Source: CAVOEB01 sp965249645
GTDB taxonomy: Bacteria > Pseudomonadota > Alphaproteobacteria > UBA828 > JAPUJA01
Direction of reading: 5' to 3'
NCBI GenBank assembly: GCA_965249645.1
Contig: CBDFML010000012.1
Span: 992,001-1,056,000 of the forward strand
Length of the DNA stretch: 64,000 nucleotides
Positions 55,669 through 64,000 of this stretch are shown one piece after another (the stretch's first letter is position 1; the number at the start of each line of letters is the position of its first letter). The translations under genes and the position numbers were made by a program. The notes under the pieces were generated by a model, which saw only the letters and a list, made by a program, of their open reading frames with translations, was not told the DNA's origin and ran no database searches.

Positions 55669-56142
55669 TCAATAGGCGTTGAAGACCTCAACCCGCTGGC
55701 CATCGAAGAGAAACACCCGGAAGGGCTCCTGCTCATCGCCCTGCTCCATCCCCGGCGAGCCCACGGGCATGCCAGGAACCGCCAGCCCGATGCCGCGCGG
55801 TTGCTCCGCCAGGAGCCGGCGGATGTCGCCGGCAGGCACATGCCCTTCGATGACATAGCCCCCGACGGTCGCGGTGTGGCACGCCTGCAATTCATAGGGA
55901 ATTCCGAGCAACGCCTTCACGGGAGCAAGGTCGTCCTGTTCCTTGACGACGACGGAAAAGCCGCTCTCGCGCAGGTGATCGACCCAGGCGCCGCAGCAAC
56001 CGCAGGTGGGCGATTTGTAGACCGTGACATCCGCCGCGTCGGCCCGTGTCGGGGCCCCCGTCGTTCCAGCCACCACTGCCAGGCTCGCGGCAAAGGCGAG
56101 CACCGCACGGCGATCAGGGTCATAGTTCAAGGTGGGTTTCAT
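55669..56142 (-). CDS. DUF411 family exported metal-associated protein
   Basis: A 157-residue exported DUF411 protein. The N-terminus has a Tat-like or Sec signal (DPDRRAVLAFAASLAVVAG, ending ADA). The mature part has a thioredoxin-like start with the cysteine cluster SPTCGCCGAWVDHL. DUF411 genes often lie with copper and heavy-metal resistance genes. The ATG overlaps the stop of the upstream CDF transporter by four bases (ATGA), so both are coupled. A metallochaperone-like role is inference. Confidence 0.87.
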   Translation of the reverse strand: MKPTLNYDPDRRAVLAFAASLAVVAGTTGAPTRADAADVTVYKSPTCGCCGAWVDHLRESGFSVVVKEQDDLAPVKALLGIPYELQACHTATVGGYVIEGHVPAGDIRRLLAEQPRGIGLAVPGMPVGSPGMEQGDEQEPFRVFLFDGQRVEVFNAY

Positions 56143-56819
56143 GGAGCGGGTTCTCGTTTTGCTGCACTTTGACGAAGTTCGCTAACCGCCTGTCGCGTGA
56201 TCGACGCTGCGGACCAGAGAAACAGGGTCGCTATGATAACCGCAACCACAAGATCGGGCCATGCGGTTCCCACCAGCCAGACCGCTCCCGCGGCGATCAG
56301 CACGGCAATGTTGCCGATCGCGTCGTACCGGCTGCAAAGCCAGACCGAGCGCACGTTGGCATCGCCCGCTCGATATCGGAGCAGCAGAAGCACGCTGGCG
56401 ACGTTCGCGCTCAAGGCGAGAAACCCTATGATTCCCATGACCTCGGCTTTCGGCAAGCCGGGGGCCACAATCTCGTAGGCTGTCGTACCCAGCACCCAGA
56501 GCCCCAGGACTGCAAGGCTGATCCCCTTGACCAGTGCCACCGAGGCCCGCGTTCGAAGCGATGCGCCGATCGTCAGCAGGGTTATGGCATAGGTCGCGGT
56601 GTCGCTGAGAAAGTCGAGCGCATCCGCCTGGAGCGCGCGCGAATCCGCAAACGCTCCCGCCGCCATCTCAGTGGCGAACATGGCGCCGTTGATGGCGATA
56701 ACGATCCACAGGATTCGCTTGTAGCCTGCGGATTGGCCTTCGAACGCGCCCTCGGCGGGGCTGTGATGATGACTACCCAATCGCCTGTCGAATCGATCCC
56801 TCTGCGAAACAGTCTGCAT
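56139..56819 (-). CDS. Cation diffusion facilitator family transporter
   Basis: A 226-residue CDF-type metal/proton antiporter, short (no long C-terminal cytoplasmic domain). Membrane helices start near residue 36. The metal-site motif is ADSRALQADALDFLSDT near 58-74, and helix 5 has SRYDAIGNIAVLIAAG. An N-terminal His stretch (HHH) may bind metal. Metal specificity is not predictable. It overlaps DUF411 by four bases. A TATAAT at 56823-56818 overlaps the ATG, so the real start may lie slightly downstream. Confidence 0.83.
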   Translation of the reverse strand: MQTVSQRDRFDRRLGSHHHSPAEGAFEGQSAGYKRILWIVIAINGAMFATEMAAGAFADSRALQADALDFLSDTATYAITLLTIGASLRTRASVALVKGISLAVLGLWVLGTTAYEIVAPGLPKAEVMGIIGFLALSANVASVLLLLRYRAGDANVRSVWLCSRYDAIGNIAVLIAAGAVWLVGTAWPDLVVAVIIATLFLWSAASITRQAVSELRQSAAKREPAP

Positions 56820-56956
56820 TATACATTTGCCCGACCGACGCGGCAGGTCGGTTCGTATTTGTCTGGCAGTCTTGGCGCGTGATAGCCTTTTGGCCCGATT
56901 ACGCTCGGCTGATCCGACAATGCCCTGCCGCGTGTTTCCGGAAAGCTCGTTGCGCG

Positions 56957-57904
56957 ATGGCGCTGCGAATGGAGGTGGTTTTGACCATACTGATCGAACC
57001 GGTGAAGGCGTCCCGGCCGCTGATCGAACTGCCGTCGTTTACCCCGGTCGAGCCCGGCACGCCTGGCGAGGACGCCATTCAGGCCTATGAGCGCGACGGC
57101 GTCGTCTGCCTGCGGCGCGCGTTCGAACCGCGCTGGATCGAGCTGCTCGCCGACGGCATGGAGAGCGCCATTCAAGGCGGCACCCAGGAACAGAAGAACG
57201 CGGAGCCCCAGGTTGCCCTGGATGGCGAGAAGATATTCAACGTCGGCAAGCCGGGCGAGCCAGGATTTTTCTTTTACGACAGCTTCATGTGGCAGCGCAT
57301 GGAGCAATTCCGCGCTTTCATCGTCGAGTCCCCGATCGCCGACCTCGCCATGCGGCTCATGCGCTCGGAAACCATCATCTTCTATTTCGATTTCATGCTG
57401 GTGAAAGAACCCAGAACCAGCATGGTTACGCCGTGGCACTACGACGAATCCTACTGGCCGATTTCGGGCGATCAGGCGTGCAATCTGTGGGTTGTGCTCG
57501 ACCCCATGCCCATGGAGACAGTGCTGCATTTCGTCCGCAGCTCGCACCGCTGGGATCACTCCTACCGCGCGGTTCATTTCGCCAACCAGAAGCATCCCGA
57601 GATCGATTACGCCAACCTGCCGGATCTGCCGAGGGTGCCGAACTGGCATGTCGAGCCGGGCGATCACGAGATCGTCTACGCTCCGCTGGAGCCCGGCGAT
57701 TGTCTGATCTTCCATAACCGCATCCATCATTTCGGCCCGGGCAACTCTCTGCCCTCGACCCGGCGCCGGGCGCTGGCCACCCACTGGTTCGGCGACGACA
57801 TCCGTTACAACGACAAGGCCCAGGAGACCGACCCGCCGTACCGCGGTGAAAATCTGGTCCACGGCGGCTCTATGGAGTGCGAAACCTTCGTTCGGATGCG
57901 CTAG
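56957..57904 (+). CDS. Phytanoyl-CoA dioxygenase (PhyH) family protein
   Basis: A 315-residue Fe(II)/2-oxoglutarate dioxygenase of the PhyH group. The iron triad is visible: His and Asp in TPWHYDESYW and the distal His in FHNRIHHFGPGNS; the Arg in PSTRRRALATH would bind 2-oxoglutarate. Members hydroxylate varied small molecules, so the substrate is open. ATG 56957 is given; ATG 56969 is the alternative. The GMC oxidoreductase follows after 62 bases with a strong RBS, so the pair could hydroxylate and then oxidise one compound. Confidence 0.85.
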   Translation: MALRMEVVLTILIEPVKASRPLIELPSFTPVEPGTPGEDAIQAYERDGVVCLRRAFEPRWIELLADGMESAIQGGTQEQKNAEPQVALDGEKIFNVGKPGEPGFFFYDSFMWQRMEQFRAFIVESPIADLAMRLMRSETIIFYFDFMLVKEPRTSMVTPWHYDESYWPISGDQACNLWVVLDPMPMETVLHFVRSSHRWDHSYRAVHFANQKHPEIDYANLPDLPRVPNWHVEPGDHEIVYAPLEPGDCLIFHNRIHHFGPGNSLPSTRRRALATHWFGDDIRYNDKAQETDPPYRGENLVHGGSMECETFVRMR

Positions 57905-57966
57905 CGGGCCGCTGCGGCTGAATTCTGCGAGCGCTATCGAACGGAAGACCGCGCCGGAGGCGGTTC

Positions 57967-59625
57967 ATGGCGAATGCGACCAGTCACGATTACGTCGTCG
58001 TCGGCGCCGGCTCGGCGGGCTGTGTGCTCGCCGATCGGCTGACCGAGGACCGCGACGCCTCGCTCCTCCTGCTCGAAGCGGGCGGGCCCGACCGCGGCCT
58101 GATGCTGCGAATTCCGGCCGCGCTGTCCTGGCCCCTGCAGAACGACCGGTTCAACTGGCGTTACCAGACCGAGCCCGAGCCGGGGATGAACGGGCGGCGC
58201 CTGAATTGCCCACGCGGCAAGGTGATCGGCGGATCCTCGACCATCAACGGCATGATGCACGCCCGCGGCCACGCGCTCGACTTCGACGGCTGGGCGAAAA
58301 ACGATCTGCCCGAGTGGTCCTACGCCCACTGCCTGCCTTATTTCAAGAAGGCCGAAACCTACGATCGTGGCGGCAACGACTATCGCGGCGGGCGTGGCCC
58401 CCTGCGGGTCATCGCGCCGCGCTCATCCAACCTGCTCTACGGCGTCTTTCTCGAAGCCGCCAGGCAGGCGGGCTATTCGGATACGTCCGATCTGAACGGC
58501 TACCGGCAGGAAGGCTTCGGTGTCGTCGATCAGACCATCCACCGGGGACGGCGCTGGAGCGCGGCAGACGCCTATCTGCGACCCGCGCTCAAGCGCACCA
58601 ATCTCGATCTGGTAATGAACGCCTTGGCCTTGCGGGTGCTGTTCGACGGCACGCGGGCGATCGGTGTGGAATATGCCCGGAACGGCGAGGTCCGCCAAGT
58701 CTTTGCGGAACGCGAGGTGATCCTGTGCGGGGGTGCGATCAACTCGCCGCAATTGCTCATGGTCTCGGGCATCGGCGATGCCGATCATCTGGGCGAGCAT
58801 GCCATACCGGTAATCGGCCACCTGCCCGGCGTTGGCGGCAACCTCCAGGACCACCTCGATTTTTGCGTCCAGGTGAAGTGCACACGGCCCGTGAGTTACT
58901 ACCCGGCGACCACCCCGCTCGGCCGGCTTGGCGTCGGCTTGCGCTGGCTGCTGACCCGAGACGGCGTGTGCGCGACCAACCTGATGGAAGCGGGCGGCTA
59001 CATCTGCAGCCGAGCCGATGCGGAGCACCTCAACCTGCAATGCACCTTCATGGCGCTCGCTGCCGACTACAGCGGCGCCAATTCATACCGCGGCCACGGC
59101 TATCAGGCGTTCTTCGATCTGATGCGCCCGGCCAGCCGGGGCCGGGTCCGGCTCAAATCCGCCGACCCGCGAAAGCCCCCGTCGATCCTGTTCAATTATC
59201 TCACGGCGGAGATCGACCGCCGGGACGCCGTCGACGGCCTTCGTCTCACCCGCGAGATCCTCGGCCAGGAAGCGTTCGCCCCCTATGACGGTGGCGAGTT
59301 CAACCCTGGCGCCGAGGTTCAAACCGACGAGGAAATCCTTGCCTGGGTGCGCGCCACCGGCGAGACCGAGTATCACCCCGTGGGCACCTGTGCCATGGGC
59401 ACGGGCGATGAAGCCGTGGTCGATGGTGCGCTCCGCGTGCATGGCATCGACGGCCTTCGGGTCGTCGACGCGTCGGTCATGCCCGATCTGGTGTCAGCCA
59501 ACACGAACGCCGCCACCATCATGCTGGCCGAAAAAGCCGCCGACGCCATCGCCGGCAACCCACCCCTCGAGCCGCTCTACGCACCGGTCTACCCCGCCGG
59601 CGACGCCACGCACGCGCCGCTCTGA
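57967..59625 (+). CDS. GMC family FAD oxidoreductase (choline dehydrogenase-like)
   Basis: A 552-residue glucose-methanol-choline oxidoreductase. The FAD motif VVVGAGSAGCVLADRL is at the N-terminus, with GGSSTINGMMHARGHALDFDGWA, GGAINSPQLLMVSGIG and the C-terminal active-site His region EYHPVGTCAMG. It oxidises a primary alcohol to an aldehyde. GGAGG precedes the ATG. Cotranscription with the PhyH-like gene is likely. Confidence 0.92.
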   Translation: MANATSHDYVVVGAGSAGCVLADRLTEDRDASLLLLEAGGPDRGLMLRIPAALSWPLQNDRFNWRYQTEPEPGMNGRRLNCPRGKVIGGSSTINGMMHARGHALDFDGWAKNDLPEWSYAHCLPYFKKAETYDRGGNDYRGGRGPLRVIAPRSSNLLYGVFLEAARQAGYSDTSDLNGYRQEGFGVVDQTIHRGRRWSAADAYLRPALKRTNLDLVMNALALRVLFDGTRAIGVEYARNGEVRQVFAEREVILCGGAINSPQLLMVSGIGDADHLGEHAIPVIGHLPGVGGNLQDHLDFCVQVKCTRPVSYYPATTPLGRLGVGLRWLLTRDGVCATNLMEAGGYICSRADAEHLNLQCTFMALAADYSGANSYRGHGYQAFFDLMRPASRGRVRLKSADPRKPPSILFNYLTAEIDRRDAVDGLRLTREILGQEAFAPYDGGEFNPGAEVQTDEEILAWVRATGETEYHPVGTCAMGTGDEAVVDGALRVHGIDGLRVVDASVMPDLVSANTNAATIMLAEKAADAIAGNPPLEPLYAPVYPAGDATHAPL

Positions 59626-59863
59626 GGAAGGGCTCGAACCGGCGACAGGGTCACTCCCGGTTTTTCGTCGCCCGAATGTGCCGGTCTGATCTTGCGGCTT
59701 GCATTAATCATGAACGAGGGAATGATGGGGAGCAGGTCACGTGAGACGCACCCCGTAAGCCGCGCCGCCGGTAATTCGCATACCCTGGCTGTCGCACCGG
59801 AGTTGCCTTCATCCCGCTTGCTTCTATTTTCGTAAGCATTGCCGCATCAATTGCGTGAGACGA

Positions 59864-60199
59864 ATGAGCGAAACGATTCAATGGCCGGGGAAAAGCGGTC
59901 AAAAGTACCCGTTGCAACGTTATGAGTTGCCGTGTTCCATGCAATTTGACGGCGACGGGGTGTACATCATGTGCCGGCTCGCGAAGGGACAGTGGCAGGC
60001 AGTCTTCATCGATCACGGAGATCTATCCGAGCGGATCGGAGTGGCACAGAAAGACAGGGGAATCTATCGCAAGGGCGCCACGCACGTTTGTGTCGGTTAC
60101 GCGCAAGGAGCTAAATCACAACGGCTGGCGATCGTAGACGATCTTCTCTCTTTGCATCAGGAAGCCTACGAACCCACGGGTTGCAACAAAAGTTCGTAG
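59864..60199 (+). CDS. Small protein of unknown function
   Basis: A 111-residue soluble protein with a compact mixed alpha/beta look (QWPGKSGQKYPLQRYELPCSM, then QWQAVFIDHGDLSERI). No signal peptide, membrane segment or known motif is seen. Four cysteines are scattered. ATG 59864 is taken; an earlier ATG at 59855 is in frame. The gene lies between the GMC enzyme and the M24 gene, with gaps of over 200 bases on each side, so it is probably not in either operon. Base use is less GC-rich than its neighbours. Confidence 0.55.
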   Translation: MSETIQWPGKSGQKYPLQRYELPCSMQFDGDGVYIMCRLAKGQWQAVFIDHGDLSERIGVAQKDRGIYRKGATHVCVGYAQGAKSQRLAIVDDLLSLHQEAYEPTGCNKSS

Positions 60200-60459
60200 C
60201 TGTTTGAGCGTTTTTTTGCGTGCCGCTATGCAGGGTTTCTTTGCTCTGCATCCGAACCCTGCGGCGTTCATCGGATCGAGCGCCAAAATTGCCTCTCTCA
60301 AGTTGAGTTGACCGCTCCATCGCGCTTAATAGCGCTGCACATACCGGTAGCGGCGCCGGGTCGGAAGGGGTTATGCTGACGCGCCGGGTGAGCAGAATCC
60401 GAATTCGAGCAGAAAAACGCTTAATTCGCCGGGCTGGACAGCAAACGGGGAGATGAACG

Positions 60460-61656
60460 ATGTCGGGACTGTATTTTCCGCAAAGCGAGTACGAGAAACG
60501 CTGGGCCAACGTCCAGGCCGAAATGGCCAAGCGGGGCTATGAGACAGCGGTGATCTGGAGTCGCTCGGCGGGCACCCACGAGCGCTGCGCCGACGTGCTC
60601 TACCTGACCAACTGGTATTCCTGCCATTCGGGTCACGAGCCCGAGGTGCCGCTGTGGAGCGCGCGGGCGCACGCCGCGGTGATCATGCAGAAGGGCGAGA
60701 CGCCGCATCTGCATATGGACGAGCCCGACCCGCGCTTCGAGCTGCTCTCGACCGACCGCGCCGACTGGCATATGAACCCGGTGGTCGGGGTCGCCGAGGA
60801 GCTGGCGCGGCGCGGTGTGGCGGGCAAGGTCGCGCTGGCGGGCAGCGATTTCTTCGGCGCGAAATACATGAAGCAACTGGAAGAACTCACCCCCGGCATC
60901 GACTGGGTGTTCGAGGACGATCTCGTCCAGAAGCCTCGCCTGATCAAGAGCCCGCGCGAGCTCGATGCCTTCCGCGAAGGCGGCGAGACGGTCACGCTTG
61001 GCCTGAACAAGATGTTCGAGCTGCTGCTGGCCGGCAAATCCGAGCGCGAGGCAGCGGGCGAAGGGGCAAAAATCGTGATTTCGCGGGGCGGCGTGCCCAC
61101 CCTGCTCCGCGTCTCCCACGGCGTCGGCAAGGAGATGACCAACTTTGCCCGCGAGCCGATCGTCGGCGCCAGCGGCGACGCCGCCAAGGAAGGCGACATG
61201 GTGCGGGCCTGGCTGATGGGGCCGATGGCCCACGGCTATTGGCTCGATCCCGGACGGACCACCGTGCTCGGCAGGCCGACCAACGAGCAGCGCAACCTGA
61301 TCGAGGCCTGCGGCGGCATCGTCCAGAAGGTGATGGACGCGATCAAGCCCGGCATGAAGGCCAAGGAGGTCGCTCGGATCGGCGATGCGCTCAACGCCGA
61401 AGTCGGCTTGCCGCCCGACCAGGCGGGCGCGCAATGGCCGCTCTACGGTCACAGTTGCGGCCTGTTCTTCGAGCGTCCGGTCTATGGCGAGGAGACCTGC
61501 GACGACGACGAGGTCATCGAGGCGAACATGGTGTGCAGCTCGGAGCATTTCCTCATGTCCGAGGGGGTCGGCTCGGCGGGCTTCGAGCAGAACTTCATCG
61601 TCCACGAGGACGGCAACGAGCTCCTGACCAACACGCCGATGTATTTCTGGGATTGA
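60460..61656 (+). CDS. M24-fold (Xaa-Pro peptidase / creatinase-like) protein with an altered metal site
   Basis: A 398-residue pita-bread protein: an N-terminal creatinase-type domain and a C-terminal M24 domain. Asp263 (GYWLDPGRTT), His331 (YGHSCGL), Glu362 and the Glu in GFEQNFIVHEDG align with metal ligands, but the first Asp is replaced: Leu252 lies at its place. Peptidase activity is therefore doubtful. Creatinase and DMSP lyase DddP show that this fold can take non-peptide substrates. A GGGGAG RBS precedes the ATG. The next gene is an ABC permease after 118 bases. Confidence 0.78.
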   Translation: MSGLYFPQSEYEKRWANVQAEMAKRGYETAVIWSRSAGTHERCADVLYLTNWYSCHSGHEPEVPLWSARAHAAVIMQKGETPHLHMDEPDPRFELLSTDRADWHMNPVVGVAEELARRGVAGKVALAGSDFFGAKYMKQLEELTPGIDWVFEDDLVQKPRLIKSPRELDAFREGGETVTLGLNKMFELLLAGKSEREAAGEGAKIVISRGGVPTLLRVSHGVGKEMTNFAREPIVGASGDAAKEGDMVRAWLMGPMAHGYWLDPGRTTVLGRPTNEQRNLIEACGGIVQKVMDAIKPGMKAKEVARIGDALNAEVGLPPDQAGAQWPLYGHSCGLFFERPVYGEETCDDDEVIEANMVCSSEHFLMSEGVGSAGFEQNFIVHEDGNELLTNTPMYFWD

Positions 61657-61774
61657 GCCGACATTGGGCGCCCGGGTCCGGAAGAGCAGAACCGCTTGAC
61701 CGGCTCCCTGGTGCCGTAACCGTTTAGTTCAGGAGCCAGACGTTCCGGAGCGAAGCAGCCATGCGGAGGGCGCC

Positions 61775-62596
61775 GTGACGACCCGTGCCGAATCACGCCG
61801 GAGACGGCGGCTGTTCGATTTCTATCAGACCATTCCAACACCGCAGGTCATCGGGCTCGGCGTCGGCGTGTGGGTCATATTTTTCGGCCTGTGGGAACTC
61901 GTCAATCTTGCCGGGTGGGCACCCAGTCTCTTGCTACCCGCGCCCCAAACCGTGCTCGTCACTCTCTACGAGCTCATTGCCCACAAAGATTTCATGCTCG
62001 ATATCGGGATCAGCGTCTATCGGATCCTGGCGAGCTTCGCCATGGCGTGCGCCATTTCGGTTCCGTTGGGAATACTGATGGGCTCGTTCGGGCGCGTCGA
62101 GGCGTTCTTCAATCCGCTCGTCTCCGCCTGGCGCTACCTTCCTGCGCCTTCGTTCATTCCCTTGCTGCTCATGTGGTTCGGCACCGGCGATCAGTCGAAG
62201 CTCGCGCTGCTCTTCATCGGCGTGCTGTGGTTTCTGACGACACTTATCATGGACCACACGAAAGGGGTTTCGCGGGAATTGGTCGAGACGGCCAAGACCC
62301 TGGGCGGCAACCCGCGCCAGATCCTGTTCACGGTGGTCGTGCCCGCGGTGTTGCCCAACGTCGTCGTCGTGATGCGCCAGATGATGGCGGCCGCCTGGAC
62401 CTATCTGGTGATCGCAGAGATCATCGCGGCCACGACAGGGATTGGTGCGATGATGATGCGCGCGAAGCGCTTCATCCATATCGACCAGATTATGGCCGGC
62501 ATCCTGGTGATCGGAATTCTGGGGCTAATTTTCGACTATTTCTTCCGCCTCGCGCATCGCCGCTTCTTTCCCTACGTGGAAGAAAGCGAAAATTGA
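61775..62596 (+). CDS. ABC transporter permease, nitrate/sulfonate/taurine type
   Basis: A 273-residue SsuC/TauC-like inner-membrane permease. It has about six hydrophobic helices, with the EAA loop DHTKGVSRELVETAKTLGGN that docks to the ATPase. The start is a GTG at 61775 with GGAGGG five bases upstream. The binding protein that probably pairs with it is encoded convergently at 62680-63780. No ATPase gene is in view, so it may lie to the right or be shared. Confidence 0.9.
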   Translation: MTTRAESRRRRRLFDFYQTIPTPQVIGLGVGVWVIFFGLWELVNLAGWAPSLLLPAPQTVLVTLYELIAHKDFMLDIGISVYRILASFAMACAISVPLGILMGSFGRVEAFFNPLVSAWRYLPAPSFIPLLLMWFGTGDQSKLALLFIGVLWFLTTLIMDHTKGVSRELVETAKTLGGNPRQILFTVVVPAVLPNVVVVMRQMMAAAWTYLVIAEIIAATTGIGAMMMRAKRFIHIDQIMAGILVIGILGLIFDYFFRLAHRRFFPYVEESEN

Positions 62597-62621
62597 TCGC
62601 ACCGTCCCGTCGAGCCGCAAT

Positions 62622-62664
62622 AAAAAAGCTGCGACCGCCCCCTCCAGGGGAAGCGATCGCAGCT
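62622..62664. terminator. Terminator between convergent permease and binding-protein genes
   Basis: AGCTGCGA (62627-62634) pairs with TCGCAGCT (62657-62664); inside, CGCCCCC and GGGGAAGCG extend the stem. On the minus strand it is followed by six T residues (62627-62622), making a strong rho-independent terminator for the binding-protein gene. On the plus strand the trailing AATTAAA is weaker. Confidence 0.9.
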
Positions 62665-62679
62665 AATTAAATCGCTCGA

Positions 62680-63780
62680 TTACTGCATCGATTCCGGAGG
62701 CGGTTCTGCGCCGCGGTAACCCGATTCGTAAAGTTCCGCCATCAAGTCGCAGGCGAGACCGGCCTCGGGTTCGACAGTCGTGGTCATCAGGCCGAGCTTG
62801 ATCCACCAGTCGTTGGCGAGCCGCCACGCGTCCTTGATCCCGCCATTGGTCATCAAATGGCCGGGATCGCCCGGAACCGCACCGCACAGGCGGGCGGCCG
62901 TCAGGAACGGTGCGGGATACATACCGTATAAACAATACTCGCCGTTCGGCCCGACGATGGACGCCACGTCTTCGACGCTGAATTGCAGGGCGTCGGCAAT
63001 GATCTGGTTGCTTTCCTGCGGATGCTCCTGCCAGTAGCGCTGACCTTCGAACATCGCCTTGAGCAACTGGACCGCCACGTCCCGGCGGTTCTCGATGAAC
63101 TCATCCGCGAAGAAGATCGCGTCTGAAATCAGGGCACTGCTCTTGAAGAAGGGATCGTTGGTCGACGCCATGACGTGCGAGCCCGACAGGTTGGCGAGCA
63201 CCTGACCGCCATAGGGTTCCCAGAATTCCCCGGCCATCACGTCGCCGCCGATCATCGCCGCGGCCGCGTCGTCCATGATCAGGTTGACGAACTCGACCTC
63301 GTCGGGGGCGATGCCGTTTTGCTCCAGCCATATGGCCATGAAGATGTGCGACAGGCCGCCCTCCATAACGGCGACTTTCTCGCCCTTCAGATCGGCCGGG
63401 TCCGTAATGTCCGAATGGACGATGATCCGGTCTGCGCCGCAACTGAAGTTATTGAACGCGACGGTCTTGAACGGCATCTCCTGCTCGATCGCGATCGGTC
63501 CGAACTCGGCCGTGCTCAACGTGGCGTCGAGCTGGCCCGCGACGATAAGGCTGAAACTCTGCAGGGGATCTTCGATGATCTCAATATTGATTTCGAGATC
63601 GGGTGCTAGGTTCTTCTCCTTCGCGATGAACAGCCACGAATAGCCGGGCCAGGAGAAGATGGAGATGTTGACCTCTTCCTTGGCCTGGGCGCTGTTTCCC
63701 CAGATTGCGGGTACGACAAAAAGGCACAGGAGGGCGAAAACAGCCGTCCTAAAAACGCCTCTACGGTATTTTTTTGACAT
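62680..63780 (-). CDS. ABC transporter substrate-binding protein, nitrate/taurine type
   Basis: A 366-residue periplasmic binding protein of the NMT1/TauA group. A signal peptide covers 1-33 (MSKKYRRGVFRTAVFALLC, ending AQA). The mature part has ISIFSWPGYSWLFIAKEKNL, the family N-terminus, and the GQLDATLSTAEFGPIAI ligand loop. The ATG at 63780 has a GGGAGG RBS 11 bases upstream; the frame extends to 63969 but without gene-like character. Its ligand is unknown; it is likely the partner of the convergent permease. Confidence 0.9.
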   Translation of the reverse strand: MSKKYRRGVFRTAVFALLCLFVVPAIWGNSAQAKEEVNISIFSWPGYSWLFIAKEKNLAPDLEINIEIIEDPLQSFSLIVAGQLDATLSTAEFGPIAIEQEMPFKTVAFNNFSCGADRIIVHSDITDPADLKGEKVAVMEGGLSHIFMAIWLEQNGIAPDEVEFVNLIMDDAAAAMIGGDVMAGEFWEPYGGQVLANLSGSHVMASTNDPFFKSSALISDAIFFADEFIENRRDVAVQLLKAMFEGQRYWQEHPQESNQIIADALQFSVEDVASIVGPNGEYCLYGMYPAPFLTAARLCGAVPGDPGHLMTNGGIKDAWRLANDWWIKLGLMTTTVEPEAGLACDLMAELYESGYRGAEPPPESMQ

Positions 63781-64000
63781 TTTGAAATTCCTCCCTGAGT
63801 GACATTGGCCTCTTTTGGGGCAAATTTTTCGTATAAAGAAGCCCATAACATAAACCACTAGGAGCCAGTGCGCGAACGCAAAATTGCGCGCCGTTTCCGG
63901 TCGGGCAACGGCCCAGTCACCGCCAGGCTCGCAAATCGGCGTCGGGCTGCTTGCCGACAATCGTTTCAATGGCCGGATTTTACCTGCCGTTCATGACGCT

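Noticed and set aside
59626..59655. GGGCTCGAACCGGCG, looking like a tRNA T-arm fragment
   Set aside because: Only three of five T-stem pairs form and no acceptor, anticodon or D-arm can be found around it.

Overview
The window is high-GC DNA from an alphaproteobacterium, probably Rhodospirillales-like. The main reasons are gene orders typical of that class: an mlaD / DUF2155 / aat / accC / accB / aroQ block, an mltB-rlpA-dacC-tmk-holB-metG-tatD run, glnE next to a ferritin-like DUF455 gene, an usg gene, and a groES-groEL operon under a CIRCE operator. Nearly all the sequence is ordinary chromosome. The only clear mobile DNA is one 2.07-kb insertion sequence at 36.05-38.12 kb.

Layout. 0-8 kb: the end of a branched-chain amino-acid-type ABC ATPase gene, divergent from two FAD amine oxidoreductases; a YceI / cytochrome b561 / YceI cluster; an M20 amidohydrolase. 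8-12 kb: MlaD, a small conserved protein, DUF2155, Aat, AccC, AccB and AroQ. 12-18 kb: a fused ThiS-ThiG, an M48 metalloprotease with a repeat tail, an aminotransferase and RNase E. 18-24 kb: amidase AmiC, PBP1A, and prfB with an intact programmed +1 frameshift. 24-31 kb: DUF455, GlnE, a large AsmA/YhdP-like protein and a DsbA/FrnE-like oxidoreductase. 31-35 kb: a D-threonine-aldolase-like PLP enzyme, an orphan solute-binding protein, HspQ and a small parvulin. 35-39 kb: a pentapeptide-repeat gene split by an IS whose transposase carries a DruA-like (DUF4338) N-terminal half, then tRNA-Ser(UGA). 39-42 kb: a secreted ten-cysteine protein, an SDR, a cold-shock protein, a methyltransferase and a Sel1-repeat protein. 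42-52 kb: the cell-wall / nucleotide / replication / tRNA-charging run (mltB, rlpA, dacC, tmk, holB, metG, tatD, an MBL hydrolase, mazG). 52-57 kb: a 3-hydroxyisobutyrate-type dehydrogenase, Usg, GroEL/ES, and a DUF411 plus CDF metal pair. 57-64 kb: a catabolic-looking region with a phytanoyl-CoA-dioxygenase-like enzyme, a GMC oxidoreductase, a small unknown protein, an altered M24 enzyme, and a nitrate/taurine-type permease facing its probable binding protein across a shared terminator.

The most interesting points are: the DruA-like/ISAs1 transposase fusion and its scar-free insertion into the pentapeptide gene (both frame and five-residue register are restored if the element is removed); the ThiS-ThiG fusion, which buries the Gly-Gly tail that must be thiocarboxylated; the prfB frameshift site with a full eight-base anti-SD match; a 14-codon remnant or leader coupled to glnE; a ten-cysteine secreted protein of unknown family; and an M24 enzyme lacking its first metal-ligand Asp. 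I found no CRISPR array, rRNA, prophage or complete defence locus. All assignments come from reading sequence and motifs; no database search was run.
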